Source: Nomia melanderi (taxonomy: Eukaryota > Arthropoda > Insecta > Hymenoptera > Halictidae). Taken from it: a stretch of DNA of 64,000 bases. The notes beneath the pieces are model-generated. The model was not told where the DNA came from. It made no database searches and saw only the letters and a program-made list of their open reading frames with translations. The position numbers and the translations under genes were made by a program. The stretch is taken from positions 19,969,660 to 20,033,659 of the forward strand of contig NC_134999.1 of the NCBI RefSeq assembly GCF_051020985.1, in the 5' to 3' direction. Of the stretch, positions 12,001 through 22,779 are shown piece by piece. Every line of letters begins with the position of its first letter. The stretch's first letter is position 1.

Positions 12001-15000
12001 TCCAAGCAAAGAACGCCGTTTCGAGCTTTCAAGTTCCGCGTCGACGATTCAATCTCCTCTGATCGCGTCCTTTCCAACTGCAATCCAAGTGGAGATTAAA
12101 TCGCCGCTGCCACCTGGACCGGCCAACGGGAACGTGAAATTTATTTATTTTATAAAACATCGATGCACGGTTCGCGAAGTCACTTCCGCGGCGCCGTTTG
12201 TCCTCGGGGAACGAGCTCGGAGCTCCGTGCGCGATTCGCGAATTCGATCAGAGGAAACGGAACAGTCGCGAGCGTTGCGTTTCTTCGTGTGTCGGACGAT
12301 TAAAAAGTTCAGCGAAACTTCAACGACCGGCTGATAAGGGTGCTCGAGAAGCACAATAGCGTCTATAAGCACCTCGCGTTTCCTGAATTCTGTTCGAACT
12401 CATTTCGAAGCGTTTAAATGAATTTCACGAGTGTAATTACAGGTATTCGAAATTTCCACAGAACGATAATTTCAAACTGCACAGTCGGTCGTCAGTTCTT
12501 TTACTCTCGCAGTAAAATATTCAACAGAGCAACTGAAATTAATACTAGAACTACCATACATCTAAAACGTTCTACTTGTTACATCGTACAAGGTTATAGG
12601 ACATTTGTAACTTGTTGCAAATGATATTGATTGCGAACTCTGTAATCCGAGTAATCGTGAAATAAGTAATCCGAAGCCAGTCGTTCCGGTAGTTCCGATG
12701 TGAAACACGTCTCCAAACCGATACACCTCGGGAATAGTTAATTCGCAAGAGCGCAGCGTAGTCGAAACGTGATCGGGCCATTGCAATTTCGCGTTGCCGA
12801 CAGGGCTCGTACGGGATCGTGAAGCTCGCTTACAACGAGGAGGACGAGACCCACTACGCGATGAAGATCCTGAGCAAGAAGAAGCTGATGAAGAAGGCGG
12901 GCATCTTCGGCAGAATGGCGCCGGGCAGGAAGGGCGCGGCTGACCCCCTGGCGAAGGTCTACAGGGAAATCGCGTTGCTGAAAAAATTGGATCACCCGAA
13001 CGTCGTGAAACTGGTCGAGGTGCTCGACGACCCGGACGAAGACAATCTCTACCTCGTTTTCGAGCTGGTCCAAAAGGGAGAGATACTACAGATTCCCGCG
13101 GAGAAACCGCTCGACGAGGAAACCGCTAGGAAGAACTTCCGCGATGTCGTGATGGGCGTGGAGTATCGTAAGTAACTCGAACTTAATTGTTAATCGATCC
13201 TTTCGAATCGAAGCTACTTAGTTCACTGCGAGAAGGAACATTCTCGTGCACTGATTTGTAGGAAAATCGAAGGTCGATAGTGTTATGAGTTGCAAAGGCA
13301 AGAAGCTCGTTAGATACTGTTGAAGATCATTGCGAACCCTATTACTGCATCAAGTTTAGTGTCATTTCATTTTCTCTAGTTGTCTGTTGACATCATTTCG
13401 TGTTCTATTTAACCCCTTGGCAATTTTGCATCGCCGCGCGTAAATTTGATACCAGGTACATTGGTACCAGGTGTTAATTAACGGTTGCTCCTGGGCGTTC
13501 GGCCTTTCAGTTCATTACCAGCGGATAGTGCACCGCGACATAAAACCCAGCAATCTGCTGGTGGACAGCGACGGCCGCATTAAGATCGCTGATCTGGGTG
13601 TCAGCGCGGAATTGAGGGCATCCGGAGAATTATTAACTGGACCAGCTGGCACACCGGCGTTCGCCGCACCCGAAACAACCACACCTGGCGCCCATTACTC
13701 CGGAACTGTGAGTACCTTCCGCCATGCACCGGCAATCGTTCAATCGATTCCTTGCCCGCGGAATCGAGGAAATATTCGAGAGATTGTGCATTTACAAGTA
13801 CGAATTCAAAAGAAACTACATTTGTTCAGAAGTTCTATTCTACTCTAATGAAAGTAAGAATCTTATTGAACTCTACTAACCCTTCGCGGACGAAGATTCT
13901 TTAAAGTATAAACCTTCGGTAGATTCTGTTAAATTACACATCGAATGCTTAAATAATATAGATTAAAGAAACTGCGTACTGATTGCGTGTTGTTCGAGTA
14001 GTTTAATCATTCGTTTGCAACGTAGTATTCCAAACATGGATGTTTGATCTCGGCAAAGTGTCGACATACGTCTGCAAAGAGTTAAACGTTTTTCTATACT
14101 GAACTTTGCACAATCACATCGATTGAAGCATTCAGAGTTTCTCTTCCCTATCATTTAATTCGAGTGTGTATTTTATAGTTTGAATATTGTATACTATCGC
14201 GAACAATATTACTATTGACAGAACGTTTCGTCAACGCGAATACGAAAACAATCCAGCGAGGAACAAATTAACGCAATACGCAGATACGAATGGAGATGAA
14301 TTATTTATAGATAAATTAACTTCCAGTTAGTACATTCATTATCGATAATTAATCGGGGGCTTACAGTGGATGCGTGCCGCAGTTACGCGGCTGTCGGTCG
14401 GCCCCGACTGTAGCGTCGCGCGTAGAAATATTAATGATAATTGTGTCCGGCAAACTGTTACATTTCGGTAGCCTATTATTTTCAACTGTTTCACATCAAC
14501 GTTACCCGAAACTAATGAAACTTCCACGCCATTCGTCGCCGAAAATTATTAATTCAGTTTAACCGGTGCTAAAGATCCGCGAAGCAGTGAATTTTCGTTG
14601 AAACCTTTCCAATCGTAACATCTAACTAGAACCAACGACGACACGGCGAACATGAAGACGAACGGTAATGGGAACTTACTTATTGCACGGTTAATTCAAA
14701 TTACACGGGCGGTTCATCGATTTTCAATTTCGGGGGAAGCGGTTTACCTACGTCTGATTACCGTGTTCATTGACAATCTGTTCTATCCGCGTCCTTGAAC
14801 GGCCAGGCTTATTCCGAACGGTTCGTTGCACAGTGTTCACTCGAAACTCGGTGGTATCACGGGTTAAAGGTTCACTCCCATTGTCTCGCTGGTAATTCAA
14901 CAAGACAAACCAGCGAAATCTCGACGGAGCGCGCTGGAATTGGCCTAACCGCGACGGAAAAGTTTCAAGGAAACACGCGTGCCGCTGAATCACATAATCG

Positions 15001-18000
15001 CTGCAATTCCGTTGTAAACGGCGATAATTACACCGCACACCGTTGCTCTCGCTTGATTTTTCTCGATTTCGCTGTTCGCCTCTCTGCAATTTGCGCATTC
15101 TCGTCTCGTTTTTGCTGCGCTGCTCGATCGTTAGTCATGCAGAGTTTCTTTTCCCTCCCGCGGTCTCGTTTCGCTGATGGTAATTGGATAAGTGATCTGT
15201 TTGTAATCATTCGAAGACACGTAAACGAACGGCGGCGGTTCGGTCGCTGTTTTCCGGCGCTGCAATTTTATCGACAATTGCGCTATCGATACTCTCACGG
15301 CCGATCGGACGTGCGGGGGGGCTTTCCATTGAAAAGTTTCAGGGCGCGTTTAACGTCCTCGCGCACGTACGCGCGGCTCAACGGGGAAACTTATGAAACG
15401 AGTTGCACACCTCGGGAACGCGACATCGATTTCTTTACGGTATCGTAAAATATGCAGGTGAACTTGAAGTACGGAAAGTTGCCACTCAAGAAATTAGGTT
15501 ACAGCGGCGGCCGGTCTTCCCCGCTCGTTAAAATGTAGCGGCCGCGGCGGAAGTTTATCTTCGTCGCGCGACTCTGTGTCGGTTGATACGATTTTCCTGA
15601 TGCGAGGACGATCCATTAATCAAACGAGCACAGTGGAGGAAAAGGAATTCCCTTGAATATTTAGTCGCTTTCCTATTTCCCTCGGTGAATACACAGCGAT
15701 TACTCTGACCGTTCGAGAGTGCGGGTTTTAACTAAACTCGATGAAATTTGCATGCGTTTACAACTGTCGGAAATAGTCGTGAAGCATGAAACGCGAAGTT
15801 TCACTTCTGTCCCAGAAATGATACTGTTAGAAGAACGATAGGCGATCGTGTTTGTCTTCGTAGTTATTCAGGGTAGCCGCGTTCCATAGAAGAAACACTG
15901 TTTTTCCAATGAAAAGAGCGGGGCTGTAACGCGAATATCTTTCCACAGCTCGAGAGCGGTACAATGGAATTAACACCAGCAACACGTTATTACGCCCCCG
16001 CCGGGCTCAAGAACCGTATAATTTACCGCGGACTAACGTTATTCTCGTTTGTCTCGTGTGTCTCTCGCAGATTATAGTCTAGACTTATCGCGCGACCTTA
16101 TCGACTCCCTGGGTTCAATTCCTGGCCAGTGAACGTTAATGATGTTTGTTTAAACTTACAGACCCTATCGATAAGGTAAATTAATGCTGTACCGACGGGA
16201 CCGACAAAATGGCGTTGGCCGGCATGATCATTACCCTCAGTCGTGTTTTCACTTGCCTCGCTTCGTTGATGATCGAAATTTAACTGTAGCCTATATTTAG
16301 GTCTATACAGATTCATGTTCAACCATACTCTATACTTAATGCTATAGTTAACGCGTGGTGACCAGACAAACAACGCGAGTTCGATCTTGTCCCACTTAAT
16401 TGATCGCCAGGTGTCTTCGATCACAGCTATTCGTTGGCTAGACCGTAATGATTCCAGTCTTAATTCCTTTGGGACTTAAATGTTTCAGCTGTGCGATGTG
16501 TGGTCGATGGGAGTGACGCTCTACTCGTTGGTAACCGGCAAGGTGCCTTGGTACGGTTCCGGTAGCATAATTGGCGTCCAAGCGGCGGTTCGCACCGAGC
16601 CGTTAAAGTTCCCGGAGGAGCCGTTGCTCTCGCAGGATCTCTGCGATCTGATCTCCAGGATGCTGGCCAAGAACGCGGCCGACAGGATCTCGTTGCCAGG
16701 GATCAAGGAGCACGCCTGGCTGACCAATCACGGTGCGGAACCACTGCCAAGCGAGGCCGACAATTGCCGACTTCCGGTCACCGTCACGGACGAGGAGGTG
16801 GAACGTGTGGTCACCAGGATACCGAAGCTGGATACGCTGATCCTCATCAAGACCATGCTGAAGCAGCACAGTTTCCAAGTAATTAAGTTGATCTTTGCAC
16901 CCAAACCGCTCGGCTCCAATCGGCCTACGCCTCCGCGGACAGCGTCGACAATCGTCCTGGGTTTGAGCTTCTCATCCCAGCCGGGGTTCCTATGGTTTTC
17001 GTTAGAACTTACCACGCAACCCGCGCATAGCAATTATCGGTATCCGATGAATCGCGGATTAGTTTCTGCTCGTTCATTGAACATTCCTGGCGCAACTTTT
17101 CTGGCGTCGAACTGTGGTTAATGGATACCGTGGCGCCTTCGGGAAATTGGCTGAAACTTTTGTCGCGCTGCTGTTCCTAGCTTAACCCGCGTCATGGAAG
17201 TTTGCTTTGAGAATTTGGTTATTTACGTTTCGCTAACATAAGTTTATCTTCCGTTGATCCGGCAGGCAAACAGCAGTGCTAGTTTAGGAACAGTCAGCCT
17301 TTCTTAGCTAGGTCTCATCCCTGCTCCTAATCTTTCATAACCCGTCAACTCTTTCAAGACTCTTTGTAACTGCAACGAATCCTCCACGAGGATGACATTG
17401 AATACAGTTCGCCCTGTTTGATCGCGACGACAATATCGACCACTGAATTCCAATTACGACCGACATTTGATCCGACAAGCGACGGGAGACTAAGGCTCTA
17501 TATCTTCGCTGGAGATACGCAGCTCGCAGACACCGTCTCTGGAAAGCTATCTTCTGGCCGCGCGGCGCCACGGCTACGCTCTCATTATTTGATGCGTAGG
17601 CAATCGATATCGCTCGAGTTCAAGGGTGTTTCGACGGCTTTATGAACACTGCGATGATGATTCATTTCCCGCGTCCTTCTTCTTCCATCTCCACCCGCTC
17701 ATATGCTGCCTTTCTCATTTTTAGAATCCGTTCTTGCCGAAGAAGAGTGGGAAGGCAGCGGGCGCCGACGCTGTCGGTGTCGATAGTTTGGAGTTGCCCT
17801 CGACGCCGAGGTCCGTGGAGACTCAGGTGCCTGGGAAATCGGTCAGGAACGTGAAGTCGGAACGATTCCAGCGAACCGGAAGAAGCAACTCTGCTCCGGA
17901 CTCGTATGACTGGCAGACAAACGGCAGGTAGGCGATCATTGAGTGGCTATTCCGTTTCCGAGGACCACAGTTTTCCAGAAACTAGGTTCTTCGAGGATAA

Positions 18001-18293
18001 GCGTCAGTTCTTTAGACGTAGAACTGTGTTACTCGTTTCCTGGACAGGTTCCAATACGTTCTGGTAGCTAAAGTCGCTAGCAGACAGCTACATAGGAATC
18101 GTTGTTCGGTATTTGCAGAAATCTCAGAGCTACTGTTATACGAATATTTACCGAGTTGTTCGCAATTGTAGAGGACGTGTTGTTTTACCACTTCTCACGT
18201 GAATTCTAAATTTTCAGACAAATGTCCATAGATAGCGCCCTGCCGCCGGTCACGGAAGCGTCCAGTCAAGAAACCGAGACAGAGAGGCGGTGA
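9042..18293 (+). CDS. CaMKK: calcium/calmodulin-dependent protein kinase kinase, 5' partial
   Basis: CaMKK phosphorylates the activation loop of CaMKI, CaMKIV and AMPK when Ca2+/calmodulin is bound. I read seven exons with GT-AG junctions that join in frame: 9042-9988, 10513-11444, 12804-13167, 13511-13707, 16489-16878, 17725-17927 and 18218-18293 (TGA). They give about 1036 residues, longer than the vertebrate enzymes because of a roughly 600-residue Ser/Arg/Glu-rich N-terminal part. The kinase domain shows the glycine loop (IGQGSYG), the lysine in YAMKIL, the Arg/Pro/Gly-rich insert typical of CaMKK (GRMAPGRKG), HRDIKPSN, GTPAF.APE and DVWSMGVTLY. A calmodulin-binding and autoinhibitory segment follows (IPKLDTLILIKTMLKQHSF then NPF). 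The magnesium motif reads DLG rather than DFG. Exon 1 here starts with the third base of a codon, so the initiator lies upstream. Family call is firm; the start is unknown. Confidence 0.94.
13708..16488 (+). other. large CaMKK intron
   Basis: This is the longest CaMKK intron in the window. It has a GT donor after the codons HYSGT and a TTTCAG acceptor before the codons LCDVWSMG. Apart from the family A element near its start I see no gene in it. Open frames inside, for example 14795-15448, have no recognisable similarity. Confidence 0.8.
13876..14085 (+). mobile_element. MITE-like element, family A, copy 2 (CaMKK intron)
   Basis: It starts CTAACCCTTCGCGGACGAA and ends with a complementary terminus (TCTGCAAAGAGTTAA). 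It is about 210 bases long, lies inside the CaMKK intron between exons 4 and 5, and matches the elements at 3728 (inverted) and 36608 over most of its length. There is no coding capacity, so it would be non-autonomous. Confidence 0.78.
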
Positions 18294-19672
18294 TATTATC
18301 CACAATCCCGATACAGCATCCGAGGAAATCGCCGTTGATTCCACGAACAGTCAGGGTATGGGGATTGAAGGTCTAATAATCGAAATCTCGTTCGAACAGG
18401 TCTCAAAGGATCGTTAACAATTTTCCAGATGCGTACACGCGAATAATCAAAGACAGAATCTCGTCCAAATCGGTCACGACAGATCCCCGACGGCAAAATG
18501 CACAGCGCTCGTTGCGAATTCGCCTTAAACACTTGAAGAACGTACTTACGCGGTTCCTGAAACCGGAATGCGACTACTTTACGGATAATTCGGACGAGCA
18601 ACGGGGAAGGGAACAAGCTTGATGTTGAGCGTTCCGCTCCCACCTAAATATAGACGAGGGAAACATTTAATGTAGACTGCGGCCCGAAGTGAAAACAAAG
18701 TCAGACCGAAGTATTCGTAAGTCGTAAGTCCTGGGAGCGAAGAAGATATTTTCGTTTCGGTTAATTCTTCCGAGCCATCGAGCATGCGGCGTTCACGGTT
18801 CAACAGGGCGTAAAGTGCGAAACACGGCAGGAATGGCTCTAGTCTCGCACGATCGTCTTTCGGCACACGATAATCAAAACCTGAACTTACGATTCGATAC
18901 ACTTTTTCCTTCCGAACAACCATCGAACGAAACCAAGGTGTACCATCGATTTCACGGTCCTCAGGCTCGACGAATCGTTCGTCCTCTTTAAGCGGAAAAT
19001 ATTCGAAGAAGGAACAGCCTGAGCGCGCGACGGAACGGAAACGATAACGGCTCGGAGGAATTAACCGCAAACCGCAAGGCCATTTGGCGTTTTACTTACT
19101 AACTTTAGCTAGGCGATCGTAAGTAGATGGACAAACTTAGCCGTATTTTGTATGCACGTTTAGCTGTATTTTGTAAGAGGCTTGGAAGAGCAGCCAACGA
19201 GACAACGACATCGTTTGTATTATAGATTCGTGTTAGCGCTACACAGGAACATAAATGATTTCGATGTTTTGTTGACGCGTTCTGTGATCGTGATCGAGCA
19301 CCTCCCCGTAACCTTTACATTCGGCGAGAATCTTTTGTACGTTCGATTGACTGTTTAAGCTTGTTTTCAACCGAATATTTTACATTCTCGAACGTCCGTG
19401 CCGGATCCAGGGAGAACGTTCCGCGAATACCGAAGACGTCCCCTATCTTCCTGACCATCTCCGACGAGAAAGAAACAAAGTTTCGCCGCGAACCTCGACT
19501 CGATCGTCTTCCCTAGACTCGGTACAACGGGATCACGTGATCGCGGGGATCACGCGACAACTGTAAATAATTAATTCCTATTTTATAGTCCGATTTATAG
19601 TCCTAAGTCCTATTTTGTAAGCACGCGACCAAGTCACCGCAACCAAAGTCAGATTCTTGATTTCGTTGGACC

Positions 19673-19913
19673 TTAACCCTTTGCACTCGAGAGGTGACTC
19701 TCAGTCACTCGATTCGATACAACAAAACTATAAAGTTGAACATTTAATATTTCAAATTGAACTTCGCATTGTTACGTGAAGTATTGAAATAAACCACCTT
19801 CGTCGCTTAATTTATCTATGAATTATCGTTAAATCAGTTACAAACAATATCACCTATCTCGTCGAAAAGCGTTGAATATTTCCATTGAAAAACTTTCGAG
19901 TGCGAAGGGTTAA
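19673..19913 (+). mobile_element. MITE-like element, family B, copy 1
   Basis: TTAA at 19673 and again at 19910 bound 241 bases. The left end TTAACCCTTTGCACTCGA is complementary to the right end TTCGAGTGCGAAGGGTTAA. It has no open frame and is AT-rich inside. It shares ends and interior with the element at 22020-22241, which lies in the opposite orientation. Confidence 0.85.
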
Positions 19914-20401
19914 CAGATATATCCGGGGGACCACAAGAAACAAAAAAAAAACAGCGTATTTCAATGCAAATCGATAGCTTCTCGACTTTACTACCGGATG
20001 CTAATCGAAGATCATATCTCGTCCCGACCTCACGAACTATTTCGCAAGGATTCCCCGCGGGAGAAGTCTAAGATCCGTATTCCAGCCAATACGGGCCAAC
20101 CGATTTTCGATCTTATTAACGTTACCAGTGGTTTACTATAGCCGTTTCGATACTCTTAGAGACGCTATAGGCATAACGACCACCGATGCTCGATTATTGG
20201 CAAAGTGGGAACATTGCTGGTTGTATTCTAAGAAAATCTTTCGAGCGATACTCATCGTCAGAGCGAGCGTTCGTATTGCTACCAAAATGGACGACGTCCT
20301 TTGCATCGGTAGGTCTACTTCGTCGACTTATTACGGGTACGTGTATTGTTCTCAAGACTAGAATCTTACGTCTACGGTGATTCCGATGGCGTGTAACACC
20401 A

Positions 20402-20649
20402 TTAACACGTTCCGTGCCGGACCATTTTTTTAAGACTTTCCCTTCGGGCCGTACGGGGCGTATACGACCCACGTTTTTACAATCGATTAAGATTAAATAA
20501 CCGCAGTATACATAGTATTAAAATACCTATCTTTGACTCTACAATAAATTTTTAAAAAGTTCTTCGTTTTTCAATGAGAATTCATTTTCGGTCTGAACAG
20601 AAAATTCAGCGTGGGTCGTATACGCCCCACGCAGCACGGAACGCGTTAA
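20402..20649 (+). mobile_element. MITE-like element, family C
   Basis: TTAACACGTTCCGTGC at the left faces GCACGGAACGCGTTAA at the right, 248 bases overall, bounded by TTAA on both sides. Inside, a second inverted pair, GGGCGTATACGACCCACG and CGTGGGTCGTATACGCCCC, makes the ends strongly palindromic. No coding capacity. Confidence 0.83.
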
Positions 20650-22019
20650 CTGAGATTACCAATGAAATTCATATCAAGCTGGTCTCGAGACGCGTGTCTA
20701 GTTTCATTTTTCAAATGTGTCTCCATCTTGAACAATCTGGAGCATTAGTTCGAACTAGAAACTACCATCGTTCATTATCGCCGTCTCAAGGAATGGTATT
20801 ACACGTCTGATGGAATCTTTCTTGCAGAATCATGGATACAAGACTGTTATGTTGGAAGTGCAGCACTTCTATCCATGTCTGTATGCAATGTTCTCTTATA
20901 ATAATAGGTGTTACACACATGTTATATTCTTACAAAATGCACAAGATATTTTGTACCTTGTACTATCTCATAGTATCTCATATTAGATGCACACTATGTT
21001 TCTTAATCTATTCTAACAAGTTGGAATTGTAAAATACTTATTGTAATTAGAATTAACCCTCAATTGGCACTCGGAAAATGGCGCGAAGTAGTAGCCTCCC
21101 ATTCGAAGTACTATTAGATGAAAAGAAATCTCTTAAATCTCTAAAGGAATTCATTCAATCGATAAACGAATTGGAGACTTATCTTTTGGTACATATAGAA
21201 GGTACAAAAAAATGTCACGTACCTCTTTTCTTCATTCCAAACTGCGAGCGTCTTGCACTTTCCAGTTGCAGCCACATTTTACCGTTGAATATGAATATTA
21301 TTAAGAGTCGATTGCGTGGCGACATCTGCGGCGAAATTCCGAAACTCGTGACCGTTTAGTACCATTTCGTGACACTTGGCGGCGCCCCTTCGCGCTTTTA
21401 AGGCTCGTTACTCAAAAACAGTAAACTAAGGCTATCGCGGTGGGAAAAGACGTGTTGAGGCTGGGCGTCCAGACGTCTCGAGGTATGTCGAAAAACTTTC
21501 AGTTTCAAAGAAATTAATTCATTCTTATAATTGGCTAAAATGCTACATACTGTGAAATGTATATTCCGAAAGATTCACGAAGTTATAAAATAACAAAGCA
21601 GGAATTAAAAGCTTGCCAAAGTTTGCAAAAAGTTTCACGAAGATTCCAAGACGGTATTATAATGTAATTAATATTCTTTAATTTGATTGTATTGGATTGA
21701 AGGAATGCGAAGACAATTGATACCTGTTTAATGTTCTTTTTGTTTAATTCCTTTGTTGGGATGTAACTTCTTAAAAGACCGCTTCGAATGTTTGACAACG
21801 CCATCAAGGCGCGATAGTAGGTTATTAATCAGTTAATAACATGGCCGATAAGATGGCGCGATATATAACTTCATGAATCCCATGAGTATAAACAAACTTT
21901 TATTTAAAAACGTTACCAACAACGATTACAGTTACGACGTAATTGATATTACAAAATTATTGTTACACTATCATTGTCAAGATCAAATTCATCCGAAATA
22001 TTTGATCCAAAAATATGGA

Positions 22020-22241
22020 TTAACTCTTTGCACTCGGACGTTTTCCAAAAATATTTTCACATTTTCTGATGAAGCAAAGATATTTTGTGGAACAATGCTA
22101 TTTTATTTCAATATTTCATTTATTATTGATGCATTGTACGCAGTATAACATTAAAATTTTAAATTAACTATCAAATTTTGTAGTTTTACTGTATGAAACA
22201 AAATGGTGACCGAGAATCACCTCTCGAGGGCAAAGGGTTAA
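22020..22241 (-). mobile_element. MITE-like element, family B, copy 2
   Basis: It is bounded by TTAA at 22020 and 22238, 222 bases. The right end CTCGAGGGCAAAGGGTTAA, read in reverse, matches the left end of the 19673 element including the following GAGAGGTGA segment. That makes it an inverted, diverged copy of the same family. Confidence 0.83.
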
Positions 22242-22779
22242 TAGTTCTTTTACTAATTATAGTAGACCGTGCGTCGAACTCAGCCAATTGAGGGTGTAAT
22301 TTATAAATAATCGTCAAGATACAAGTCGTGAGAGAACGTTGACTGGATTAGCGACGAAAAGTCGTAGATTTTTCAGGCCGAACGTTGATTTTCCTCGACA
22401 ATCAATCAATCTCACCGATGGATTTTCCGTTTATTAATTTACACAGCGGAAGGCAGTCAGTTGGCCGAAGGGTTCTGTTAATCGTTTACTGCCAAGACGT
22501 CATTTAATCAGCGGGAACGATGTCAGCGACAAGCGGAAGTACTTTTACGGCTCTCTTGCGTCTAGATACTTTACTGTACCCGATGTACCTGTATCTAGCT
22601 AGCACTCGACTCGTTAACAACAATTCCTTTTTACCGTCTCTATAGGTCTACGATTTTTCTCTAGCACTCGATTAAGATCTTCGAATCTATCTTTGCCGTT
22701 TCATTCTGTAATTCTATCCGACGGTAGAACGTCCTTTTATCAATATTAACGATCTTTACAAAGTTTACATTCAGTGTAT

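Larger units (their letters stand above)
18294..22779. other. intergenic and 3' UTR between convergent CaMKK and NAGLU
   Basis: The two genes converge here. The CaMKK 3' UTR must begin at 18294, but I could not fix its end: the first clear AATAAA (19788) lies inside a MITE. On the other strand an AATAAA complement at 22430-22435 could serve NAGLU. The stretch holds three TTAA-flanked elements (19673, 20402 and 22020) and no convincing gene. Confidence 0.65.

Noticed and set aside
16098..16424. Minus-strand frame of 108 codons ending TGQELNPGSR, and a nearby GGGTTCAATTCC that resembles a tRNA T-arm
   Set aside because: No transposase or known family is recognisable in the frame, and no anticodon or acceptor stem can be built around the T-arm-like string.
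21053..21360. TTAACCCTCAATTGGCACTCGG, which resembles the end of a TTAA element
   Set aside because: No matching opposite terminus was found, so an element cannot be delimited.
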